Assembly: GCA_001465935.1 (NCBI GenBank)
Contig: LNKV01000135.1
Location: 71,161-98,362 of the forward strand
Length of the DNA stretch: 27,202 bases
Source of the DNA: Clarireedia homoeocarpa
Taxonomy: Eukaryota > Ascomycota > Leotiomycetes > Helotiales > Rutstroemiaceae
Direction of reading: 5' to 3'
Part shown: piece by piece, positions 10,396 to 20,640 of the stretch
How positions within the stretch are numbered: position 1 is the first letter of the stretch
How the letters are laid out: the number at the start of each line of letters is the position of its first letter
Position numbers and translations under genes: made by a program
Notes under the pieces: model-generated
The model's database searches: none
The model's input: the letters and a program-made list of their open reading frames with translations, nothing else
Told to the model about the DNA's origin: nothing

Positions 10396-10488
10396 TTTAA
10401 AGTTAATAAAAAAAATAAATTAAAAGAAGAAACTTTTATTTAAATTAATTATCTTTTAATTTATTTATTAATCTCGATTATATTTAAA

Positions 10489-10557
10489 NNNNNNNNNNNN
10501 NNNNNNNNNNNNNNNNNNNNNNNNNNNNNNNNNNNNNNNNNNNNNNNNNNNNNNNNN
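10489..10557. other. Assembly gap (69 N)
   Basis: A run of N of fixed position. The sequences on its two sides cannot be assumed to be adjacent or correctly spaced. AT-rich repeats around it are the likely cause of the gap. Confidence 0.99.
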
Positions 10558-11820
10558 TATTATATAAAATATATAAATTCTTTAAAATTAATAAACTTAT
10601 TTAATTAATTATTTAATTATTATTATATTATTAAATTTAAGTTTAAATAAAGAATATTAATTTTCTAATTATAATTCTAACTCTTTCTATTTATTTTATA
10701 TAAAATATATTAAAATCTAGTAATATAATTATTTAAAAAATTAATATTTTAATAAATTATATAAAAGTAAATAAAAGTTTTTTTAATATAATAAGAGTTT
10801 TTATATATAAAAATAAAAGTTTTAAGAATATCTTTATAATTAAAAAAGAATTTATTAATAAAAAATAAAATTTAAATTTAAATTAAAAATTTAAAATTTA
10901 AAAAGATATAATAGAATTTAATAATATTATTATTTATAACTTTATTATTAATTTAAAATTTAATTTTAATAATAGATAGTTAGATATTAAAATAAAAATT
11001 ATTAAATTTATTTAAGTTTTATAATTTAGATTATTTAAATATTAAATAAAAATAAAAAAAATAAAGAAAGATATTATTAAAATAAAAAGTTTTAAATTAT
11101 TATTCGAACTTTTTAATTTAAATATTAAATTATTAGTAAATAGTTATAAACTTAATTATAATCTTATTAATAATTAACTATTTTATTATTTTTAAAAAAA
11201 ATAAAATAATAAAATAAATAATAAATAAAAGTTTAAAAATAATATTTAAAGAGAATAACTTTAAATTAAAGTTATTCGATAATAAAAGATTTTTTATAAT
11301 ATATAATAAAATATAGATTTAAATAAATTATTTAAATTTAAAAAGTAAATTAATATAATTATTTAATTTAAGAAAAAAAAATAATCGAAAAATTTAATAA
11401 AATTTAAATAAATTATATAAATTAAAAAAAGAAGTTATTATTATTTTAATTAATTATTATAATAAAAGTAATATTTTATTTTTAAAAGATTAAAGTATTA
11501 AATTTAAATTAGTTTAATAATTAGTTAATATAAAAGATTTTTATTAAATAATAAAATTATAATTTAAAATATTAAACTAATATAATCGATTTAAAGTTGA
11601 ATTATTATATTATTATTTTTTTAATAAAACTTGTTTTTAAGTATTTAAATAATAATACTTAAATCTATATATATTCTCTAATATAATCTTTAATATCTCT
11701 ATTTATTAGTTTATTAAAATAAAAATATAATATTAATAAATTAATAAACTTAATTAAAAAGTGAATTATTAAAAGTCTTAATTATAAAGATTAATTATTA
11801 TATTCTTCGTATTTTTAATT
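10558..11820. other. AT-rich stretch without identified gene
   Basis: Strongly A-rich on the plus strand with few C and G. Short open pieces exist, but all frames carry frequent stops. A short segment at 11630-11647 reads F-N-K-T-C-F, which loosely recalls a transposase-type N-F-D-E-T-G-F box, but nothing around it supports that. No LTR or tandem array was seen. Confidence 0.4.
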
Positions 11821-11879
11821 ATTTAAAAAATATATTAAATCGAATTATTTTATAACTTTAATATTTAATTATTAAATAT

Positions 11880-12620
11880 TTTAATTTAAATTTTAAAAGT
11901 TTAAGTTTAAATTAAAAATAAAGTTTTAAAAGTTTTAGTTTAGATATTAAAAAATATTTTAATTAATAATAAAAGAATTAGAATAAAAAGTTTTAAAAAT
12001 TATATAAATATTTATTATATAAAATAATATAAATTAATTTCTAAAGTTTTTTTTATTAAATTATAAATTATATAATAGAATTTAAAATAAAGTTAGAAAA
12101 TATTTTCTAAAAAAAATATTTTAATTAGTTTATTAAAAAATATTTTAATTAGTTTATTAAAAAATATTTTAACTATTTTATTTCTAAATACTTTAATTAT
12201 TATATTCTAAAAAAATACTTTAATTATTATATTCTAAAAAAATATTTTAATTATTATATTCTAAAAGAATATTTTAAATATTATATTAAAAAAAATACTT
12301 TAATTTTATATTAAAAAATATATTAAAAAATATTTTAGTTTTATATTAAAAAATATATAAAAAAAAATTTCAAGTTTATATTAAAAAATATTTAAAAAAT
12401 CTTTTTAATAAATATAAAATTTAACTTTAACTTTATTTAAACTATAATCTTAATTATAACTCTAGTTATAATTATAGATATAATTATAATTATATAAATA
12501 CTAGAATTTAAATTAAGTTTAAAAAATACTTTAAAAATACTTTAAAAAATATTATAACTATTATATTAAAAAATACTTTAATTATTATATTAAAAAAATA
12601 TTTTAATTATTATATTAAAA
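11880..12620 (+). pseudogene. Relic frame with 8-9-residue repeats, unknown protein
   Basis: One frame (codon starts equivalent to 11881) has relatively few stops and runs through the tandem array. Its repeats keep the frame: 24-bp units (N-I-L-I-S-L-L-K) followed by 27-bp units (N-T-L-I-I-I-F-stop-K). Units with lengths divisible by three argue for a once-translated repeat. If RIP is mentally undone, the residues would be mostly Thr, Ser, Asn and Lys, a low-complexity protein. Near 12443-12500 comes an Asn/Tyr-rich stretch from alternating aat and tat codons, which may once have been Asn/His. No family is recognised, and no start could be fixed. Confidence 0.4.
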
Positions 12621-12640
12621 TTAACTATTATATTAAAAAA
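12100..12640 (+). repeat. Tandem array, 24- and 27-bp units, plus orientation
   Basis: The unit core is ttaaaaaatattttaatt with variable spacing. Copies begin at 12121 and 12145 (24 bp apart), then at 12193, 12220 and 12247 (27 bp apart). They continue in looser form past 12360 and again at 12540-12630. The units differ mainly by transitions. The reverse complement of the same core builds the array at 13035-13690. Confidence 0.75.
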
Positions 12641-12644
12641 ACTA

Positions 12645-12795
12645 GTAAAAATAGATCTTCTATTTATATATAATATTAGTTATAAACTAATATTATTTAT
12701 TTAATAAATAGTATTAAATTGAAAAAAAATATAATTAATTTTTTTTTCGATTAATTCTATTTTTATATTAATATAAATAGTAGTTAGTATATTAC
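12645..12795. repeat. Cluster of short palindromes between the facing arrays
   Basis: Five inverted repeats follow one another: about 12650-12666 (aaatag / ctattt); 12671-12695 (taatattagtt, 3-base loop, exact complement); about 12692-12709 (tatttatt, 1-base loop, exact complement); about 12717-12752 (attgaaaaaaaa against ttttttttcgat); and about 12767-12790 (ctattt...aaatag around a tatattaatata core). Chance palindromes are common in AT-rich DNA, but five in 150 bases, two with C/G pairs, stand out. Confidence 0.5.
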
Positions 12796-13034
12796 AATAG
12801 TTAACAAAGTAAAATACTTAAATAAAGTAGTAATATAATCTTTCTAATATAATATAATAATTATTATCTTTTTATTTATTTTTATAATATAGTTTTTTAA
12901 ATATATTTAAATCTTTAAAATAATAATTAATATCTTTATATAATTTTTAAATATAATTAAAAAGAAAGTATTATTTAGTTGAAAAAAAAGAAATTAAGTT
13001 TAGAAATATTTAACTAATAAAATAGATTTAGATT
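12796..13034. other. Spacer before the second array
   Basis: Contains a small group of surviving C/G dinucleotides (ttacaatagttaacaaag at about 12793-12810), then plain A/T sequence. No frame or repeat is recognised. Confidence 0.4.
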
Positions 13035-13690
13035 AAACTTTTAATATATTTTTTAATATAAAGTTAAAATATTTTTTAATATAAAATTAAAATAGTTTTT
13101 AATATAAAATTAAAATATTTTTTGATATAAAATTAAAGTGTTTTTTAAAGTATTTTTAATATATTTTTTAATATATTTTTTAATATAAAGTTGAAATATT
13201 TTTTAAAGTATTTTTAAAGTATTTTTTAATATAAAGTTAAAATATTTTTTAAAGTATTTTTAATATATTTTTTAATATAAAATTAAAGTATTTTTTAATA
13301 TAAAGTTGAAGTATTTTTTAAAATATTTTTTAATATAAAGTTGAAGTATTTTTTTAAAGTATTTTTAAAATATTTTTTAATATAGAATTAAAGTGTTTTT
13401 TAAAGTATTTTTAATATATTTTTTAATATAAGATTGAAATATTTTTTAATATATTTTTTAAAGTATTTTTAATATAAAATTGAAATATTTTTTAAAATAT
13501 TTTTTAATATAAAGTTGAAATATTTTTTTAAAATATTTTTAAAATATTTTTTGATATAAAGTTAAAGTATTTTTTAAAGTATTTTTAATATATTTTTTAA
13601 TATAAAGTTGAAATATTTTTTAAAGTATTTTTAATATATTTTTTTATATAAAGTTAAAATATTTTTTAATATATTTTTTATAATAATTAA
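13035..13690 (-). repeat. Tandem array facing the first, minus orientation
   Basis: The core is aatataaagttgaaatattt and variants, separated by tttttaaagtatt runs. The first copies are 23 bp apart (13058, 13081, 13104, 13127); later ones are spaced irregularly by inserted tttttaaagta blocks. Its reverse complement has the same core as the array at 12100-12640, so the two arrays form a large imperfect inverted repeat with arms of 0.55-0.65 kb around a 0.4-kb centre. Copies differ mainly by a/g changes, in keeping with RIP. Confidence 0.75.
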
Positions 13691-14670
13691 ATATTATAAT
13701 ATAGTTTAAGTTTTTTATAATCTTATAATATAATATAATAATCTCTTTTTTTTAATATTTAATTTTCTACTTTTTTATAATCTTAGTATATTCTATTTAT
13801 TATAATATTAATTTCTTATTGAATATATTTAGTAAATATCTTAAATTACTAATTTAATTATAATAATTTTTAATATAATAATAATATAATAATATTATTA
13901 ATAGTATAATTAATATAGAATATAATATAATAATTCTAAAATATATTATTAATATAACTTTATTCTTTATTTATTAAATTTAACTAATAATTTAAGTTTT
14001 TCTTTTTTCGAAGAGTTCTTATAATAAAAAGTTAAAAAAGATAAATAAAATTAAAAAAAAATCGAGAAAGTAAAAATAAAAGTTAAAAAGAATAAATAAA
14101 ATAAAAAAAAGATTAAAGAAGAAAAAGTTATTTGAAAATAATAAATTATAAATAAATAAATCTGATTATTTTTATTTATTAGCTTTTTAATATATTTAAA
14201 TTTTATATCTCTATTATCTAATTAATTAAATCCTTTCTTGAACTTTAATTTTTAAACTTTTTTATAAAATACTATAAATACTTTATATTATAAAACTTCT
14301 AAACTATTTATAATATATAAGTTATTGATCTTCTAATAATATAATAAAATACTAAATAATTAGATTCGAAGAATATTAATCTTTATTATTAACTTCTTTT
14401 TAAAATTAAATTCAGATAATAAAAATATATTTATAATTATAAAAGAGAGTAAATAATTAATATTCTATTATATAAACTTTTATTTATAAATATAAAATTT
14501 TTAAATTAATTTATAATTTCTCTTATTATAATAATTAATTAAGATTAATAATAATTTATCGATAAATAATTATATACTAACTTCTTTTAATTTATATAAT
14601 TTAGTATTATTTTAATTATTTCCTAGTATATTTATATAGTTTTCAAAGAATATAAATTTAAGATTTAGAT
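13691..14670. other. AT-rich stretch with purine tract at 14020-14140
   Basis: No gene is recognised. Positions 14020-14140 are almost only A and G on the plus strand, with repeated aaaaagttaaaaa-like pieces; this could be an old Lys-rich coding run or a polypurine tract. Around it is ordinary A/T sequence with frequent stops in the frames checked. Confidence 0.4.
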
Positions 14671-14672
14671 TT

Positions 14673-14868
14673 TTTTATCTTTTTTTATTATATCTTATTT
14701 TTATTAAATTAGTTTAAAAAGAATTAAGATAGTTCTTACTTTTAAATAAATTTTATAAAAAACTAATTATCTTTTATCTTTTTTATTATACTTTACTTTT
14801 ACTAAACTAATTCGAGAAAAATCAAGATAGTTTTTACTTTTAAATAAATTCTATAAAAAACTAATTAT
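14673..14868 (+). repeat. 98-bp tandem duplication
   Basis: Two head-to-tail copies lie at about 14673-14770 and 14771-14868. Both run from a tatctttttttattata-type start to aaaaaactaattat, with the shared motif 98 bases apart (14761 and 14859). Most differences between copies are transitions; copy 2 keeps a CG (ttcgag) where copy 1 has ttaaaa. Confidence 0.85.
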
Positions 14869-14940
14869 ATTAATATTTATTTATTTTACTTATTCTGATT
14901 ATTTATATAAGTTAATACTAGATAATAAAGAGATTATAAA

Positions 14941-17890
14941 TTTTCTTCTATTTTTTCTATATTAATAGAATAATCTTTTAATAATTAAAATAATAAATAA
15001 TCTTTATTTAATATTATAAAATATTTTATTAACTATTTTTAAAACAGATTATTTTATATTATTATAGAGTATTAATAATATTTTAATAACTATTATAATA
15101 TTTTTTATAAAATAAAGAACTTATATAATAATTATAATAATATTAACTATTTTACTTCTTTTTTAAATTTTAAATTATCTAGAAATTCGAGGATCTCTAA
15201 TTTTATCGATAATAAATACTTTTTTTATAATAATATAATAATAATATTAAATTTAAATAATCTTTATTAACTTTGTTTAAAATATATTAATTTTATTAAT
15301 AAATTTAAAACACTTTTAATTTCTATTATAAAGAAGATATTTAAAAGAAAAAAGTTTAATAATTAAAAATATTCTTAATATATCTACTTTCTTAATTATA
15401 AATATAATATATTAAATACTCTATTATTAAGTATTATTAATATTAATAATATTTATAATATTATAAATAACTTAGTAAATTTTAAAAAAAGTTTTACTTT
15501 TTATTTAATAATAACTCTAAATAATCTTTTAAATAAAAAGATCTATAATATTTATATTAAAGTTATAGATAATAATCTATTTTATAATTATAAATTTATT
15601 TTACTTAAAAAGATTTTATATATTCTTATAAGAACTCTTATTAATTAAATATATATAAAATTTTACTTTATATTTTTTTAAATTTAATTATAATATAAAT
15701 AGTTTTTAATATCTTTAATAATTCTAACTAGTAATTAGTAATAATAACTTTATAATCTTATTCTCTATTTTATATTTTAAAAGAGTTATTTCTTTATTAT
15801 TTTCGAAAGTCTTTTATAAACTTTTAATTAAACTTTTACTTAAATATTTATAATTAATCTTGAAAATAAATAATAAAAATTATTATAATATAGTTAGTAA
15901 TAACTTCTTTAATATTTTTTCTAACTCGAGTTTTCTAAGAAATTAATTAAAAATATTTATAAAAATATCTAAATATATAATCTTATTTAATTTAAAAAAA
16001 TAGTTATTTTCTTTATAAGAAAAAATATAAAAAATATTTATTATTTAAAGATATATATTAAACTAAATTAAAAATAGAATAAATAATAGAATAATAAGAT
16101 TAATATAATTTATATTCTTTAAAACTAATATTAAATCGATTTAAAAAGATAATTTTAAATAAAGTAGAATAAAAATAATAAAGAATAAAAACTTTTTTAG
16201 AAATTATATTATATTAAAAACTATTATACTTTTTATTTTAAGAATAGAAAATAAAAGAGTATTTTATCTTTTCTTTAATATAATTTAAATAGTCTTTATA
16301 ATTTTAACTCTTTTATTATAACTATTAAAATAGAAAGTAAATAATATAATTAAAATATTATATTCTCTTAATTTTATTTAAAATTAAAAATAGAATTTAT
16401 TATTAATATTATTAAGTTATTTAAAAGTTCTGATATCAATATTCTATTTTATAATTTAAATTATATTATTTCTATTTATAGTACTATATATATTTAGATT
16501 ATAAATCTCTAATCTACTACTAGATCTATATTTACTAGTAAAAATAAAGTAAAAAAAGAATTTAATAAATTTATTAATATTTTTATTAAGTTGTAAAAAG
16601 AGTATTAAATAAAAGAAGATATTTATTATTTTATTATTTTTAAACTTATATATAAAGAAATATAATTATCTTAAATATATTTTTAATTACTAACTAATTT
16701 AAAAAAGATTTTATAATAATAATTTAAATTTAAAAAGAACTTTTTTAATATCAACTTTATTATTTTTTTTTATAAAGATTATTTATATTTTAAATAATAT
16801 AATAAAGAATATTTATTTAATAAAGAATCTAATTATTTATTTTATTATCTTTCCTTTTTTCTAATTTCTTTAAAGACTTTTATAAACTTTTTATATAATA
16901 ATTTTAATAAAGTTTATATAGGATTTAAAATAGTTTTTCAAAATATTAATAATCTTTATATTAATTTATTTATTATTATTACTATATTTTTATTTTTTTA
17001 TTTTATTTATTATAATATTCTTTCTAAAAATATATCTTTTATATCTAAGTTTTTTTATAATTTATAGTTATATAAACTATCTAAAAATATAATAGAATAA
17101 CTTAATAATAAATTAAATATAATTAAGTTTTTTAAAGAAGAATTAAAAAATAAAAAGTTTAATATAGATTATAATATAAAGTACTATAAATATATTTACT
17201 TTATATTTAAAATTAATTATATAAGTTAATAGATAGTTCTAAATTAAATAAATAACTTTTTATAAAATAAATTTATTTTTATATATATTATAAAAATAAG
17301 ATATAAATAAGTTCTTTAAATAAATAAAAATATTAAGATATTCTTTATAATTAAAAAATAAATTAATAAGATTTAATCTAGATAAAAATATAATATTATT
17401 TTGAATTTCTATATTAAATATTTAATAATCTTTTATTAGTATAATATTTAAACTTAATTTAAAAATAATAATATTTTTCTTTATAATAAAGAAGAAATAA
17501 TCTAATTATTAAATAAAAAGATTTCTATAATATATAATAATATAATCTAATAGATTATAGATTTCGATTCTAGTATATTTTAAATATTTAATCTAAATAC
17601 TAATAATAATATTTTTTATAAAAATAATATTTACTAGCTTTTATAATATTTATTTAATTCTAAATTATTTTATTTAAAAGAACCTCTAATAATAAATAAC
17701 TATAAAAAGAAATAAAATAAAAAGTAAATTAAAAAACTATTTTATATAAGTTATACTAGAATATAAAATATAATCTCTTTAAATTATTCTAATTAAAATA
17801 TATAAAATTAAAGAGAAAAGTTTTATTAAATAATTTATATTACTAATCTACTTTTAATTTATTTAAACTCGATTGTTTTCCTTTATTAAA
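14941..17890 (+). pseudogene. Long relic reading frame, unknown acidic/low-complexity protein
   Basis: A single phase (codon starts equivalent to 14941) holds unusually few stops for this base composition. I count about 9 in the 240 codons of 14941-15660, with none between 15373 and 15646. Another phase over part of the same interval shows about one stop per 8 codons. The low-stop phase continues through 16381-17220 and, more interrupted, to a stop near 17887. Translated segments are rich in Asn, Lys, Phe, Tyr and Ile, with acidic pieces such as K-E-E-L-K-N-K-K-F-N near 17140. If Asn came from Asp by RIP, the ancestor was acidic. There is no recognised domain and no transmembrane or signal segment that can be trusted in so altered a sequence. 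The relic length, about 980 codons, suits a transposon polyprotein or a large structural protein. The start is uncertain. Confidence 0.5.
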
Positions 17891-18260
17891 AAAAAAATAA
17901 AGTATTTATAAGATATATTTAACTTTTTTAAAAAACTTCTTTTATTTATAATTTTTTTAATATATTATTTATTAATTAAATAAATCTACTTTAGTTATTT
18001 ATATTTTAAAGTCTCGGAATATTATAAATAGTTAAATATATTTATTTTTTATAATAAACTATTAAGATTTTAATATAAAATCGAATTCTAAAATAAATCT
18101 ATTAATCGGATCTAAAAGATTATAATATAAAAATAATATAATTTCTTATAATTTATTTCTTATCTTTATAAAACTAGTATATTAGTTTCTATTTTCTATT
18201 TTAATTAATTATATATATTTTCTTAATTATTTAGATATTATTATTTTATAAAGAATAAAG
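17891..18260. other. Degraded continuation, nothing recognised
   Basis: The phase of the preceding relic stays only moderately open here. A few surviving CG/GG sites (ctcgga at 18013, atcgga at 18105) occur. No domain, repeat or RNA gene is seen. Confidence 0.35.
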
Positions 18261-18294
18261 TAAATAAATTAATATTTAAAAGAATAGAAATTAA

Positions 18295-18440
18295 GAATAT
18301 TTATAGAACTTATTTAATAAAAAAAGATTAATAGTTAATAAACTAGAATTTAAAACTATTTACAAAACTAGTTTAATAAATAGAAGTTAGTAATTTAAAA
18401 TATAAAGTTATAAAATATTTATAAAACTAGTTTAATAAAA
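18295..18440 (+). repeat. About 60-bp degenerate triple repeat
   Basis: The core (c)aaaactagtttaataaa occurs at about 18363 and 18422, and a weaker version (tagaacttatttaataaa) at about 18304, giving a spacing of about 60 bases. The core resembles the units of the 50-bp array at 26571-26770, on the same strand. Confidence 0.5.
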
Positions 18441-19540
18441 AATTCTATTTTTTTAATTTCGATTAATTCTTTATATTTAAAATCTTATAATATTTACTAA
18501 ATAAGTTTAATAAATATTTATATATTTTACTACTTTCTAATAATTTAAAAGTCTTAATTATTATTTATATATAATTTATAAGTTAATTTATTTTTTTCTT
18601 TAAAATCTTTTTTAATTTTAAAAATTTCAATTTTATTTTATAATTTATTTATTTGTTTTTAACTTTATTAAAATTTTAAGTAATTTATAATTCTTAATAA
18701 TAAAAATATATTATTATTATTTAGTTTTCTTTTATATAATTTTGATAGTATTTAGATAGTTATTAAAAAAACTTTATTTCTATTAGACTTAATAAAATAA
18801 ATATATAAAATAGTAAATATTAAGTTAAAAGAATTTTATATATAATTTTTCTTATTTTTATTTTTATTTCTTTTTTTCTACTAATTATTTTTATAAGTTA
18901 GAATTAATATTAGTTTTTAAATAATAACTTTTTATTTTAATTAAATAAATAAAATCTTATTATATATTAAAAACTTTATATTTTTAATTAATATTTAAGT
19001 TAGAAAAGTTGTTAATAACTTTTTTTATTTTATTTATAAGTTTTTATACTTTTATTCTAACTAACTTTCTTTTTATTCTAGTATTATTTATTATATTTTA
19101 ATTATTATAAATATTCTTTTTCTTATTATTATAATATATAAATATAATATAAAGATAGTTATAATATTATATAACAATTCTAATATCTAAACTATTATAA
19201 AGATATTTATTTTTATAATAATAAATATTATAATCGATTTAATTAGTTATACTATTAGTAGTTATATAGAATAATAAATAGAAAAAAAGATTTAAACTAA
19301 TTTAATAATATAAAAGATATATAAGATCAATCTAATATAATTTATTTATTAACTAGAAATTATTTATTTTAGATATAATAAAAATATTAATATTTAGAAA
19401 TCGAAGAATTTATAAGATAAACTAATATAATCTAATATTATATATCTTCTTTAATATTTATAGTAAAGATTAAATTAATAATTATTTAATATAAAGGAAT
19501 ATATCTTTATACTCTATTATAAAAGTTCTATATTATATAA
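18441..19540. other. AT-rich stretch without identified gene
   Basis: T-rich for long parts (18840-18900, 19010-19130), with dispersed short runs. No convincing low-stop frame was found in my reading. A reversed copy of the aaacttattta-type palindrome lies at about 18490-18510. Confidence 0.35.
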
Positions 19541-19544
19541 ATTT

Positions 19545-20190
19545 AATTATAAGTAACTAATAAATCTAAGTTTCTATTTATTTCTATTATAATAATATTT
19601 ACTTTTTATATCAATAAGTAAATAAAAAGAAAACTTATATAAATAATCGATAATTACAAGTAACTAGTAAATATAGATTTCTATTTATTTTTATTATAAC
19701 GATATTCACTTCTTATATTAATAGATAAATAAAAAAGAAACTTATATAAATAATTTATAATTATAANTTTCTATTTATTTTTATTATAATAATATTTACT
19801 TTTTATATTAATAAATAAATAAAAAGGAAATCTAGATAAGTAATCTATAATTATAAATAACTAATAAATTTAAATTTCTATTTATTTTTATTATAATAAT
19901 ATTTACTTTTTATATTAATAAGTAAATAAAAAAGAAACTTATATAAATAACTTATAATTATAAATAACTAGTAAATATAAGTTTCTATTTATTTCTATTA
20001 TAATAATATTTATTTCTTATATTAATAAGTAAATAAAAAGGAAATTTATATAAACAACTTATAATTATAAGTAATTAGTAAATCTAGATTTCTATTTATT
20101 TCTATTATAATAATATTTATTTCTTATATCGATAAATAAATAAAAAGGAAATTTATATAAATAACTTATAATTTTAAATAACTAGTTATT
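19545..20190 (+). repeat. 107-bp minisatellite, six copies
   Basis: The landmark ctatttattt occurs at 19574, 19681, 19771, 19878, 19985 and 20092. Spacing is exactly 107 except for 90 across the copy holding the N at 19767. Each unit also has a ttataattataagtaacta segment, an attataataatattta segment and a taagtaaataaaaagga segment. A partial seventh unit ends near 20185. Copies differ by few changes, nearly all transitions (for example cgat or aat, aagt or aaat). Since 107 is not divisible by three, it is not a translated repeat. Confidence 0.93.
19767..19767. other. Single ambiguous base inside the minisatellite
   Basis: One N lies where about 17 bases of the unit are missing compared with the other copies. 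A misassembly or scaffolding join is more likely than a real deletion. Confidence 0.8.
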
Positions 20191-20219
20191 TCGATTTTAT
20201 TATAATTTACTATTTATAA

Positions 20220-20640
20220 ATTATTTTATCTTTTATAATATAAAAGAAGAAAAAAAAAGAAAACTTTATTTTTATAAAATAAATTCGAGTTTTATAAAAA
20301 TTTAGTTAAATATTTAATTATATTATTTATTTTATTTTTTAATATTTATTATTTATATCTATTTAATATAAATTTTTTATATTTTATATTCTTTTGTTCT
20401 TTTATTTTTTTCTATTTCTAATTTTTTTTAAAATAACTTTTTCTTTTATTTTCTTTTTTTCTTTCTTTTTTTTATAATTTATTTATATTAATTTATTTAA
20501 AATCTTTTTTTATATATCTAATTTACTTTTTTATAAATTTATAAGTTTCTAATAAATCTTCTATTTATTTATCTTTAAAAATTATAAATATTATTTATTT
20601 GAAATTATATTTAGTTTCTTAAAGCTATTATAAAATAAAG
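20220..20640. other. Purine and pyrimidine runs downstream of the minisatellite
   Basis: A short A/G run (20240-20265) is followed at 20395-20480 by a long T/C run made of ctttt and tttct pieces. Such polypyrimidine tracts can mark an old polypurine tract on the other strand, but no LTR boundary is visible next to it. Confidence 0.4.

Noticed and set aside
11630..11647. A pogo/Tc1-like transposase box (F-N-K-T-C-F).
   Set aside because: Six residues in a two-letter-like sequence, with no accompanying DDE blocks or terminal inverted repeats.
12100..13690. A CRISPR-like array.
   Set aside because: Units are contiguous 23-27-bp repeats without unique spacers, in a eukaryotic context.
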